This document shows, piece by piece, positions 55,145 to 64,000 of a stretch of DNA of 64,000 nucleotides. The position numbers and the translations under genes are program-made. This DNA is from Aurelia coerulea (Eukaryota > Cnidaria > Scyphozoa > Semaeostomeae > Ulmaridae): positions 20,978,501-21,042,500 of the forward strand of contig CM076944.1 in assembly GCA_039566865.1 (NCBI GenBank), given 5' to 3'. The first letter of the stretch is position 1. Each line of letters starts with the position of its first letter. The notes beneath the pieces are model-generated. The model saw only the letters and a list, made by a program, of their open reading frames with translations, searched no databases and was not told where the DNA came from.

Positions 55145-55147
<3 letters not shown>

Positions 55148-55194
<47 letters not shown>
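55148..55194. repeat. (AAT)n at the 3' end of LINE copy 1
   Basis: About 15 units directly after the 3' UTR. Confidence 0.95.
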
Positions 55195-55195
<1 letters not shown>

Positions 55196-55329
55196 TAGAT
55201 AAAAACAAAAATACCCTAGACACATTCCAAACCATAAAATTACAATCATACAGCCCATCTTTTAACCTTTTACCCACATGGGATTGAGAGTGTCAGCCGA
55301 AATATAAATGTTTACAAGGAAACGGGAAA

Positions 55330-55445
55330 ACAGACGCCAGCCAGTAACCCTCCAAGGATTTGCTTAAGTTGCTAAATCCCGAATGGCCCGATGGGGAATT
55401 CCACCCCAACACCACGTGCAAATTGCACGAAGTTAACCAGCCAGC
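55330..55445 (+). repeat. Conserved block shared with the Penelope-like regions
   Basis: GCTAAATCCCGAATGGCCCG, GGGAATTCCACCCCAACACC and ACGTGCAAATTGCACGAAGT correspond to blocks at 33060-33180 and 59220-59345. Probably a third pLTR remnant. (AAT)n follows at 55485. Confidence 0.5.
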
Positions 55446-55481
55446 ATCTCCTCCCCCTCCCCTGAGATCTAAGTGCATTAG

Positions 55482-55484
<3 letters not shown>

Positions 55485-55512
<28 letters not shown>

Positions 55513-55579
55513 TTAATAATATTAATAATATTAATAATAGAAAAGTTTTGGACTAATAAGTTTTGGAGTGATAATAATA

Positions 55580-55621
<42 letters not shown>

Positions 55622-55721
55622 TACATGAGCATTGAACTGCATAGCAATGTTAGCATGCAAGTAACAAACCCTCTTGCTGCCACAGGTATCGGGAGAATAA
55701 TAATAATAATAATAACGATAA

Positions 55722-55752
<31 letters not shown>

Positions 55753-55765
55753 AGTAATAATAGCC
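55485..55765. repeat. Cluster of (AAT)n tracts
   Basis: Tracts at about 55485-55540, 55570-55620 and 55697-55763 separated by short unique sequence. Confidence 0.9.
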
Positions 55766-56690
55766 TAGGATGGTATATCAACCATAGCTCAGAGCCACTA
55801 CTTCAACTGACGAAAGAGTCGAAAGTTCTCGAGACAGACAGAATCCTGCATAGAGCCAGATGAGCTTAAGAAAGCAGCTACGGAAGAGCTAAAGAATACG
55901 TGGAGAGAGAAGAAAATGTATGGCCAATTTATTCGAGAGATCAATAAGGATGTAGATGAGACTAAATCTTGGAATTGGGTGAGAAAGTCAGATCTTAAAC
56001 CTGGGACAGTGTCATTGATTTTCTCCGCCCAAGAACAAGCTCTAAGAACCAATTATTCCAAATTCCATATCGATAAAACATCTGAATCTCTGCTCTGTAG
56101 ATTGTGTGGTGTCAACGGGGAAAGCATTTCCCACCTCGATAGCGAATGCAGTAAACTTGCTCAAAAACAATACAAAGCAAGGCATGACAGTGTTGCGCAA
56201 ATCATTCATTGGGAACTATGTGGTATGTATGGTTTTGAAAGAGAAAAGAATTGGTACGAGCATGAGCCACAAAGTGTGCTAGAAAATGAAGAGACCAAGA
56301 TATTATGGGAATTTACCATTCAATGTGATCACTTTATCCAGAGCCAAAGACCAGATATTGTAGTTGTTGAGAAGTTGAAAAAGGAGTGTAAAATCATCGA
56401 CATAGCTGTTCCGAATGATGTGAGAGTAGGAAATATAGAGCAAGAAAAGGTAGAAAAATACCAAGACCTAAGGCGAGAGATTGCAACCCTTTGGGAAATG
56501 AAGAAATCTGAAGTCATCCCGATTGTTGTTGGTGCACTAGGCATGATATCAAAAAAGTTAGAAAACATGGATAAAGAAAATTGGTGTTAACATCAGAACA
56601 GAGGCATTGCAAACAAGTACGCTGCTTGGAACTGCAAGAATATTACGAAGAACATTGAAAATGTAGACTTTCTCTTGGATTTTTAAGAAG
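55766..56690 (+). pseudogene. R4/Dong-like LINE copy 2 (C-terminal part)
   Basis: The 224-residue frame at 55916-56590 carries the pre-finger helix (SLIFSAQEQALRTNY), the CCHC finger (CRLCGVNGESISHLDSEC) and the endonuclease (RPDIVVVEKLKKECKIIDIA, PIVVGALGMISKKL). The remaining C-terminus (TLLGTARILRRTLKM) lies in another frame. Flanked by (AAT)n on both sides; RT missing. Confidence 0.8.
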
Positions 56691-56799
56691 GATAACGATC
56701 AGTGAAGAAAACCCTTAGACCTGAGGTTACTAGTTGTAACCAGATCGAAAGGACAAAAATACCAGTGTAATACTGAGCGTAATAATACGAACCATAATA

Positions 56800-56862
56800 A
56801 TAGAAAAAATAATAATAATAATAATAATAATAGTAACAATAATAATGATAATAATAATAAGA
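56800..56862. repeat. (AAT)n after LINE copy 2
   Basis: Imperfect AAT run after its 3' UTR. Confidence 0.9.
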
Positions 56863-57143
56863 ATGAAATTGCTGTCCTGGGTATGACATAAAACTGCATC
56901 CGGTTGTGGAGTTTCGACGTGGGATAATGAGGTTACCTTTTGCCACAACTACCTCCAGGTCACCCTTGAGCAAGGTGTAGCACCTGTAAGCTCTCCCCGA
57001 GACCAAGAAATACCGGGTTGGCATCCGGCGGGGACTAGTCTGTCTCATGGGTAGGGGGGACTCTTTAGCCTTGGTTGGCAACTTCCCTAGAGATGGTAAG
57101 AACTTACCAGACAAACTTGTCTGAGATCTACGTGATTGACACT
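56863..57143. other. Unassigned 280-bp block between AAT tracts
   Basis: Higher GC than its surroundings (CCGGCGGGGACTAGTCTGTC, ACTTCCCTAGAGATGGTAAG). It sits between two AAT runs like the LINE copies and may be a piece of a related element's 5' region. No frame recognised. Confidence 0.35.
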
Positions 57144-58366
57144 AATAATAATAATACTAATAGTCTCTAATAGTAATAATAGTGGACGAAAGATAAACAA
57201 AACATCATTAAAGCAATTAATACATGGGCTGTTTCAGTGGTAAGGTACTCTGCTCCCTTTCTAGACTGGAGGAAAGAAGAGATTCAAGAATTAGATAGAC
57301 GTACTAGGAAACTAATGACGATGCACAAAGCACTCCACCCAAAAGCAATGTAGACCGGCTGTATATTTCACGAAATGAAGGTGGTCGAGGACTCCTCAGC
57401 GTTGAAGATACGATAGAAACATCAAAAATTGGACTAGAGAGATACGTACAGGAGAGCAAGGAACGACTATTGAGTGCAGCTAAAAGATCGGACATGGAAG
57501 TGAAGGAAACAGTGAACAATATAAAGATCGAAGAGCAAAAGAGCGCAAGGAAAACTGGAAGGAGAAAGTCCTACATGGCCAATTTATTAGACAAACTGAG
57601 GAGATTGCTGGAGAGGAAAGGTGGAAATGGTTGAAAAATAGTGGCATTAAGAGGGAGACCGAGACTCTCATCCTAGCAGCTCAAGAGCAAGCCATTAGGA
57701 CAAACCTCATCAAAGCCAAAATCGACAAAACACAGGAGGACAGTAGATGTAGAATGTGCGGTAAGGTTGATGAAACTATCAATCATCTCATCAGCGAATG
57801 TAGCAAAATGGCGCAGAAGGAATACAAGAATAGACATGATTGGGTCGGGAGAAGAATCCACTTGGACATATGCAGGAAGTTTGGGGTACATGTAAGCGAG
57901 AAGTGGTACAACCATGAGCCAGAAAGTGTGGTTGAAAATGATACTTGCAAGGTACTGTGGGACTTTACCATTCAGACCGATCATGTAATTGAAGCTAGAA
58001 GGCCAGATTTAATTTTGATCAAGAAGGAGGAAAACAACTGCATCATCGTTGACTTTGCCATCCCATATGATACCCGGATAGAGCAGAAAGAGAAAGAGAA
58101 AGTTGAGAAATACCAGGATTTAAAGAGAGAACTCCAGAAACTATGGAATATGAATATGAAAATAGTACCCATAGTCATCGGGGCATTAGGAACACGACCA
58201 AAAGACATCAAAAGGAGAATAGAAGAACTGGGAATTGAGATCAGAATTCAAGAGATGCAGAAGACTGTCTGAGAAAAGTCCTTGAAAATTGAGGAGACTT
58301 GCTGTCACCAATATCAAGGAGACATTACCGCTGAATGAAATGACATTTTATCAGTGTGCGATAATT
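57144..58366 (+). pseudogene. R4/Dong-like LINE copy 3 (RT thumb to C-terminus)
   Basis: It begins after (AAT)n with VVRYSAPFLDWRKEEIQELD and a frameshift (GGRGLLSVEDTIETSKIGLE). The 213-residue frame at 57631-58272 then carries the finger CRMCGKVDETINHLISEC, the endonuclease RPDLILIKKEENNCIIVDFA and PIVIGALGTRPKDIKRR. The 3' UTR (GAGGAGACTTGCTGTCACC) matches copy 4. Followed by (AAT)n. Confidence 0.8.
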
Positions 58367-58367
58367 C

Positions 58368-58455
<88 letters not shown>

Positions 58456-58457
58456 TT
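58367..58457. repeat. (AAT)n between LINE copies 3 and 4
   Basis: About 30 units with one TGG interruption. It is the 3' flank of copy 3 and the 5' flank of copy 4. Confidence 0.95.
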
Positions 58458-58870
58458 CGAAGTACAAACAGACCATGTAATTGAAGCGAGAAGGCCTGAC
58501 ATGATCGTGACAGACAAAAAGAAAAATATATGCAAGATGATTGACTTCGCGGTGCCTTGATAGCAGAGTGGATGCAAAGGAAATGGAAAAAATTGAAAAA
58601 TATCAAAATTTAGCCAGGGAGCTAAGAAAGATTTGGAACAAACGAGTGAAAGTCATCCCTATCATAATTGGAGCTTTAGGAACGACTCCAAAACTTTTAA
58701 AAAAGAGACTGGAGGACATTGGCATCGAAACGAAGATAGTGGAACTGCAGAAGAGTGCCATCTTGTATTCTGCAAGGATCCTCAGGAAAGTTCTTGAGAT
58801 TTGAGGAGACTTGTTGTCACCGAACCTCAAGAAAAAGAACTCTACTGACATTTAGACAGTATGTGCTATG
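58458..58870 (+). pseudogene. R4/Dong-like LINE copy 4 (endonuclease and C-terminus)
   Basis: Starts within the endonuclease (VQTDHVIEARRPDMIVTDKK, CKMIDFAVP), shifts frame at about 58555 and ends PIIIGALGTTPKLLKKRLED ... ILRKVLEI. The same 3' UTR as copy 3 is followed by (AAT)n at 58871. Confidence 0.8.
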
Positions 58871-58897
58871 ACGATAATAATAATAATAATAATAATA

Positions 58898-59395
58898 AAA
58901 ACTAAACCATCATTCACAAAAAACAGAACATGAAATAAAAGAAATTAAACTGTTTTCATAAAAATACGTTTCGATTAAACATCTTCATCAGTCTACAACT
59001 TTACTGGGCAGCCGAGAATTTATACAGAAGAAGTTGTTTACAAACAAAAAGTACATAAAAATGTTAAATTTACAATTAAAAGCAATAACATCCTTTCCCA
59101 CTTATGCCACTCTACATAATCTTTTTGTCCTTTTTAAATTTGAGAAGGGATTGGAGGCGTTTTAAAGTTCTACTGATTCCTTTGAGGCTACCTTGGCAAC
59201 TCTGCAGTCACCCCAAGTGACCCTCCGATAGATTCGCTCGCTGCTAAAACTTTTTTTAGCAATTGCTGAATCCCAGATGGCCTGATAGGGAATTCCACCC
59301 TACCGCCACACGCAAAATCGCGCGAAGTAACATAGGGTAACCACAAAGCGGACGCCAACGCAACCTCTAGAGACCATCAGATGTAATGGCAGAAT
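58898..59395 (-). mobile_element. Penelope-like terminal region (pLTR-like), copy 2
   Basis: It lies downstream of the GIY-YIG frame on the same strand, contains the hammerhead-like core (58968-58991) and the conserved block (GATTCGCTCGCTGCTAAAAC, GCTGAATCCCAGATGGCC, GGGAATTCCACCCTACCGCC at 59228-59310), and ends next to (AAT)n. Confidence 0.65.
58968..58991 (-). ncRNA. Hammerhead-ribozyme-like core 2
   Basis: Minus strand: CTGATGAA, GAT-GTTTA-ATC hairpin, GAAAC. Same architecture as 32726-32748, at the equivalent place in the related Penelope-like region. Confidence 0.5.
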
Positions 59396-60313
59396 CTAAG
59401 CCGTTCCCCCGCACGCAAATACGTCTAATTCCACGTCTGCAGCTCTTTCATTAAGACCCTTGAGTGTAAAAGTTTGAAGTCGATATTGCCAAAACAACTC
59501 CTTCCTACGAAGTGAAAAAACATCATCTGCCCCATCTATGATTTTAATACCAACCTGAAAGCTCCCATTATGTCCGTTTTCAAAAAAATGACCGAAAAAA
59601 CTTGCTTGTGGAACAGGTTTTCCTTTATCGAGAGAGTTTTCGTTGTGTTTGCGTGCATATGTTCTGAAATAGGACTTGCAAACATGAAACCTTTGCCGAA
59701 ATTTCGTCTTAGTGCTACCCACGTATTTCTTGTTGCATGATTCACACTGCAACAAATAAACAACATGATCAGAGTTGCAATCGTATCGCCCTGAGAAATT
59801 TTTGAAAGACCTTGTTGAATCAAAATTATGGAAAGTACCCCCCTCCCTCATCAAAGGGCAAATCTGGCAACTCCTTCTGCCATTGCATCTGAAAGTACCC
59901 TTTTCCATCAACTCTTCATCGATACTTGGCAGCTTAGCCCTAACAAGTTTATCTTTCAAACTTTTTGCCCTTCTAAACGTTACAAATATTTTGTCTTTAA
60001 AAGCTGCCTCGTGCTCCCTGTCTACCAGCAGTAAGTTCTGGTTTTTGCGAAGAATGTCATAAACTTTGTGCATGGCTGGGTGATATGTTAACACTAAGGG
60101 AATTTTTATATCATCCTTTTCCTTAGGTCTGGTTTCTAATAAAGTAGCCCGATCTTTGTCCCGCACCTTGTCAATTTGATTATCAACCTCGTTTCCACTG
60201 TAACCTCTTGCTAAAAGCCAAGTTTTTAAATCTCCTACCCTATTTATGAAAAACTGTTCCTCTGAGCAAATACGACGAATTCTAAGAGCCTGACTTGCTG
60301 ATATTTTATACAC
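59396..60313 (-). CDS. Penelope-like element C-terminal region with GIY-YIG endonuclease
   Basis: The 305-residue frame lacks the RT core and begins in the region after it (GYSGNEVDNQIDKV, PLVLTYHPAMHKVYDILRK). A Cys cluster follows (FRCNGRRSCQICPL), then the GIY-YIG nuclease (VVYLLQCESCNKKYVGSTKT, with conserved Arg in FRQRF and a downstream GHFFENGHNG ... Glu in RRKELFWQYRLQT). This matches canonical Penelope-like elements, where the nuclease cuts the target for cDNA priming. The 5' side stops at about 60314 without RT, so the copy is truncated. Flanking pLTR-like sequence lies at 58898-59395. Confidence 0.8.
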   Translation of the reverse strand: MYKISASQALRIRRICSEEQFFINRVGDLKTWLLARGYSGNEVDNQIDKVRDKDRATLLETRPKEKDDIKIPLVLTYHPAMHKVYDILRKNQNLLLVDREHEAAFKDKIFVTFRRAKSLKDKLVRAKLPSIDEELMEKGTFRCNGRRSCQICPLMREGGTFHNFDSTRSFKNFSGRYDCNSDHVVYLLQCESCNKKYVGSTKTKFRQRFHVCKSYFRTYARKHNENSLDKGKPVPQASFFGHFFENGHNGSFQVGIKIIDGADDVFSLRRKELFWQYRLQTFTLKGLNERAADVELDVFACGGTA

Positions 60314-60368
60314 TGCGAAGGATCAACCTGCTTCTGTACCAGATTGGCAATATATAAGACAGATTTTA

Positions 60369-60545
60369 ATGGAAAACGAAGAAGGAAATAATGCAAATTT
60401 TACACCAAGAAACGGCCAAGAGACACGAACATTTGGAGAAGCGTCAAACGAAGAAAATGCACAGCTAGAGGCAAACAGCACGAATTTTCAATATAAGGTA
60501 GATAACAATGGTAGAATCGACGGACAATTTTTAAATGATAAGGTG
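60369..60545 (+). CDS. Hydrophilic N-terminal fragment of unknown protein
   Basis: A plus-strand frame begins MENEEGNNANFTPRNGQETR, is Asn/Glu-rich and continues as YKVDNNGRIDGQFLNDKVI until it meets the end of the opposite-strand LINE endonuclease at 60546. It looks like the start of a truncated ORF, perhaps of another retroelement. No family recognised. Confidence 0.25.
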
Positions 60546-60546
60546 A

Positions 60547-60795
60547 TTAATTGGGATCTAACTTCGTTTCTGATATCACTAGTATATCGATATTGTTTGA
60601 AATCAGTTCTTTCAATGAATCGAATTTGTTTCGGATTGAATTTATGTTCAGGTGCCCAATTATCAGATTGTTTTTACAATTAAGTATCATTTTCTTTAAT
60701 AATGATTTGGCATCTACACCCCCTCTCACAACCTCATTACATATATTATCATACGAAAATTCATGCGAAATATTCACCTCATTATCAACACACAT
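60547..60795 (-). pseudogene. LINE ORF2 start: AP endonuclease N-terminus
   Basis: Contains NLIIGHLNINSIRNKFDSLK and DILVISETKLDPN, the first two endonuclease blocks of CR1/L2-type ORF2, then is cut at 60546. It follows the esterase ORF1 on the same strand. Confidence 0.75.
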
Positions 60796-60828
60796 TTCGT
60801 TTTGTTCCTTGTTTCTGCGATTGATGTG

Positions 60829-61808
60829 TCAATTCTTCAATGCGGATATAATATTGAACGCTAATTTTGTATCCCCAAAATGATTTAAATGTAGTCCACT
60901 GCGATTCAGATGATGACTAACTTCGATATTACTGTTGTCGATGAAGGGAAAATTTGCTTCTCCACAAAGCTCCTTTAAAACTCTGTTGACATTTGATATT
61001 CGTGCATTCATTTTGCCATCATCTCGCTTGATGATTCCGGAAACATAGACAGTATTTTTTCATCTGCTTTGAGCGTCTTCGCTAAGCCAAAGATTGTCTT
61101 TGCAATTTCATCATCCTCTTCTTCATTTCGGAAGTCATTGGCCCCTGTATGCAATACGAAGCATCTCGGTTTTTTCTTCATGGAAGGTACTGCATGGAAC
61201 GACATGTCATCCGTAGAAGCTCCTGGAAAGCTTCTGACAATTACCTTTTCGTTGCTTTTCATCGATGTTTTCATTCTCCAGCTTTGCAGATTCTTAACCA
61301 TGGAATCACCTAAAATTATTACATTTTGGTTGGTCATAACATTGTTGCCGATAGCATTTGGTAATTTCTTTTCCTTTGATTCGACTGGCTTGTCATCCCG
61401 TTCGTTGTTGTTTACGTTCGTGTTTGCCTCGAGTTGCTGTTGGGCTTTGTTTTTTGACTTCAACTTTTTCTTTTTTCCTTTCTTCGCTGAATCCATTTGG
61501 CTTGTTCCCATAGCAATGTCTTCATACACAATAGGAGACTTTTGTCCTCTTGTATCATTCTTATTGTGTGTACTATTATCATTTGAAAGCTTTGTTGCAG
61601 TCTCGTTCTTTGTACCACTGGGAGGCACGTGGATTAATTTTCCTGGGGGAATTCCGGTTTTGGTTGTTGACGTATCTTGCTTAGGCCTATCCAATAATTT
61701 AGAAATAATTTCATGTTGATAAGCCAATTGCCTTTCCAGGGAAGAAATGCGCTCGTGTAAGCTCCGGACCAACGCTTCATTAATCTGATCCATTTTTTGC
61801 GGATCCAT
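60829..61808 (-). pseudogene. CR1/L2-type LINE ORF1 with SGNH esterase domain, one frameshift
   Basis: 61008-61808 starts with a leucine-patterned segment (LVRSLHERISSLERQLAYQ), a Lys-rich linker (KKGKKKKLKSKNKAQQQLE), then ILGDSMVKNLQSW (block I, Ser) and FVLHTGANDF (block III). A 1-nt indel near 61010 moves the rest (NARISNVNRVLKELC, RSGLHLNHFGDTKL, block V) into 60829-61011. In block V the usual Asp three residues before the His is Ser. Esterase-bearing ORF1 proteins are known from CR1-like elements. Only the 5' half of the LINE is kept, the reverse of the usual truncation. Confidence 0.75.
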
Positions 61809-62686
61809 TTTTTCCCTTCAGCTCCCATCACTTTGGCTCTTTTCAAATTCAGCCTTCAAGGATATTTCTTTAAATGTGTGCTCTTTATAATCTTGAAAGT
61901 CAACAATAAATCTTTCGAAATCCTCATCTTTTTTACATGGAAGCTCTGCCATTGGCTTGAGATATACATATAAGAATTTCAGCGATTATGCATACTGACC
62001 TGAGCAATAACCCAAACTCCTTCACTGCTATCATATCTCAAAATTGGAGGCAATTTCTAATTATTTCTGGTAAAGACATCATTTAGGCCTAAGCTTTTCC
62101 TCGCTTGAAACTCATTCCATTGCACCTAAAAAATTATGGTAAAATTCTTGAGCTAGATAATACCCATGACTCAGACAAAAGTTTGACTTCGTTTGCCTTT
62201 TTTACTTTGGCAATTTTTTGTAAGAAACAACCAGTTGTGAGCGAATTGCGAAAACTTTCCTCGGTCCATATTTTTCTCTGCACAGTCTCTCCGCTTCAAG
62301 CAAGAAACGGTGAACTTTGACATTGTATCATAAAAGTCTTGCATCACAGAACATTCCTATAGAACGATTCCATGCGCTTTAGCGAGGCACTCGTGAATTG
62401 TTTTCGCGCATTTGATTCAATCAGTCAATGCAAACAAACAAAAGTGCAAAACCGGGTATCTTTTGTAGCGAACCCAAAATAATGTTTTGTTCTTTTTATG
62501 TTTTGCATTGATTGAAATAAGAAAGAAAAGAACAAAATTTTTAAAGCTGAGTCAGCCTTGCACATTTCTCGCTGTTTGGAAAAGATCCTGATCATAGACT
62601 TTGATTTACTAGAAAGTATAAAATTACCGCGAAAAAAGCAAAAAAGCAAGCAAAACCCCCACCTTGCATATTTCTGTCAGATCTTT
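61809..62686. other. No gene recognised
   Basis: AT-rich; probably includes the 5' UTR of the esterase LINE (61809-61900) and otherwise intron sequence. Confidence 0.45.
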
Positions 62687-63067
62687 TCAGATATACCCGT
62701 AAATTTTAACTTCATCGTCTGGTATAGTTTTTTCAAGTTTCAATTTGGTAATCCCAATTATTGCAGCATTTGAGTTTTTGGCAATGAGGCACAATTCATC
62801 AGTTTTTGGCAATAGACTATTTATATTAAGGTGAAGAAAGCATAGGCCTCGTTTTCTGAATGGATTCCACTTATAGTGGTTCTTCGGTGGTTTCATTATT
62901 ATTCTGGCGCCCTTCAACAGCAAATGATAGCTCTTGCCAAAGGTTAAGTCTGATGTTGTTCTTGCAAGAGAAGCAAGTGTAACTATATTCATTTTCATCC
63001 AACGCAGAGAGAGTTGCAAACTCTGTGTCAGATATCTCGTCACACCTTTTGTGAACCCAGAAACCAC
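62687..63067 (-). pseudogene. LINE endonuclease N-terminal fragment
   Basis: The 126-residue frame contains KRGLCFLHLNINSLLPKTDE and NSNAAIIGITKLKLEKTIPD, the opening blocks of an AP endonuclease, before ending. The usual S-E-T/E-S-K-L Glu-containing motif reads GITKLKLE, so it is diverged. Confidence 0.6.
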
Positions 63068-63320
63068 ATTGTATTCATGGGGGACCTTTTCTAACTGATT
63101 TGTTACAGGTTTGGCAGATCAAGGCAATGCAAGTTTATTTCATTGAATTTGATGCAGATGATTGCAGTTGATTTTTCTCCGAGCATGATAGATCTGCATT
63201 GGATAATATCAGGAGGAGTACATCAGCATTTATACAAAGTAAAAAAAGATCATATTTAATGAGGATTTAGTTGCCTTTAATGATCGCATGCTATCAACTA
63301 AATCATCACCGGAGAAGAAG

Positions 63321-63340
63321 TCCCCCCCCCCCCCCCCCCT
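63321..63340. repeat. Poly-C tract
   Basis: About 20 consecutive C residues; likely length-variable and prone to sequencing error. Confidence 0.9.
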
Positions 63341-63440
63341 TAATGAATCATGGATTCAGACATCAAATGTTGAAAAGAGCTGTTTTGTATAATGTTGGAA
63401 ATGAAAAGCCAAAATTTCATTTCATTTTTTACCTCATTAG

Positions 63441-63563
63441 AATGCTGTAAATGATGGTCAATATGAAGAAGCAATCAAATTATATAAGTCAGCAATGGAA
63501 CTTGCCAAAGGTGAACCAGAAGAGAATGTTTCAAGGACTGTAACTCTCGAGATTGTAGATCAG
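63441..63563 (+). CDS. Exon 3 of the probable mitochondrial membrane protein (TPR-like)
   Basis: Acceptor TTTTTTACCTCATTAG and donor GTATCTG bound 41 codons in phase 0 at both ends, continuing exon 2. The peptide NAVNDGQYEEAIKLYKSAME follows the TPR helix-A/helix-B pattern (G-x-Y-x-x-A at the expected spacing), then GEPEENVSRTVTLEIVDQ begins another helix. The gene must continue beyond 64000. The 25.6 kb intron before it means an intermediate exon could have been missed, although the phases agree. Confidence 0.6.
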
Positions 63564-64000
63564 GTATCTGTCACTATTTGCATTTCTTCTTGTTATTTCA
63601 TTTCTACCTAATGTCTGGAGGTAGGTTTTCTGCAGGGACCATGAAACCAGGGGGCTGGGAGCTCCACCCCCCACCAATTTCCAAGGGGATAGGTTTTAGT
63701 CTTTTAAGAAATTATGTTTATATGAGCAACAATTGCCAATGGTTCATGATTTATTAGTTAAATTGTTAACATCCTTATTTTCCATTTCTTGGTATACGCC
63801 AACAGTAGTTTTTTCATGTATTCATTAACAGACAAGCTCAGAAATCTCTCTTGAAACAGGAAACGATATGTGTAAAAAAGGTAGAATCCCAAAAAGGGTA
63901 CGAAAACAACAACAACAACAACAACAACAACAAAGCAAGCGAGTCCAGGGGGAATCCGTAGGTATCCACAAGTCTGACAATGAGCCTTTTCCATGCAAAA
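63564..64000. other. Intron 3 start; (AAC)n at about 63908-63932
   Basis: No further exon recognised before the window ends. Confidence 0.5.

Noticed and set aside
61069..61719. 216-codon plus-strand frame, Phe/Ser-rich
   Set aside because: Antisense shadow of the esterase ORF1; no independent support.

Overview
This window looks like AT-rich nuclear DNA from an invertebrate animal, most likely an early-branching one such as a cnidarian. That is an inference from the repertoire, not a species identification. There is no operon structure. Consensus GT/AG introns are readable, and most of the 64 kb is layered transposable elements: non-LTR retrotransposons (CR1-like, RTE-like tail, R4/Dong-like with a restriction-like endonuclease), a Penelope-like element with a GIY-YIG nuclease, a THAP/YqaJ DNA transposon, several families of non-autonomous inverted-repeat elements, a tRNA-type SINE, microsatellites and minisatellites.

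Layout. 268-8884: a TA-flanked DNA transposon shell (about 80 bp inverted repeats) filled with minus-strand non-LTR debris, including a CR1-like copy with a 2A-type ribosome-skipping motif. 8957-13729: minus-strand spliced host-like genes, namely a Lys/Arg-rich protein whose downstream part was probably cut off by the shell, a five-exon SGNH/GDSL-hydrolase-like protein of 320 aa, and one further exon. 12.8-21.4 kb: small repeats, including a piggyBac-like TTAA element and two 9-bp-duplication MITEs. 21984-27520: an intact-looking 5.5 kb ISL2EU-type transposon with two convergent genes, a SAP-SWIM-YqaJ-zinc-finger protein and a THAP-DDE transposase, each starting just inside an almost identical long terminal inverted repeat. 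17.6-19.3 and 27.7-29.9 kb: two diverged copies of one dispersed repeat that flank it.

30250-63563: three phase-compatible plus-strand exons of a probable mitochondrial single-pass membrane protein with a TPR-like segment. Its introns (7.1 and 25.6 kb) hold nearly all the remaining elements. Within intron 2, 52.1-58.9 kb is a cluster of four same-orientation copies of an R4/Dong-like LINE, each bounded by (AAT)n, which suggests target preference for TAA repeats. 58.9-60.3 kb is a Penelope-like fragment with a hammerhead-like motif. 60.5-63.1 kb holds 5' pieces of CR1-like LINEs, one encoding an SGNH esterase ORF1.

The best candidates for further work are the ISL2EU element with its possible AT-flanked MITE satellites, the TAA-embedded LINE cluster, the hammerhead-like motifs, and the two spliced genes reconstructed here. 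All family assignments come from motif reading. No database search was run.
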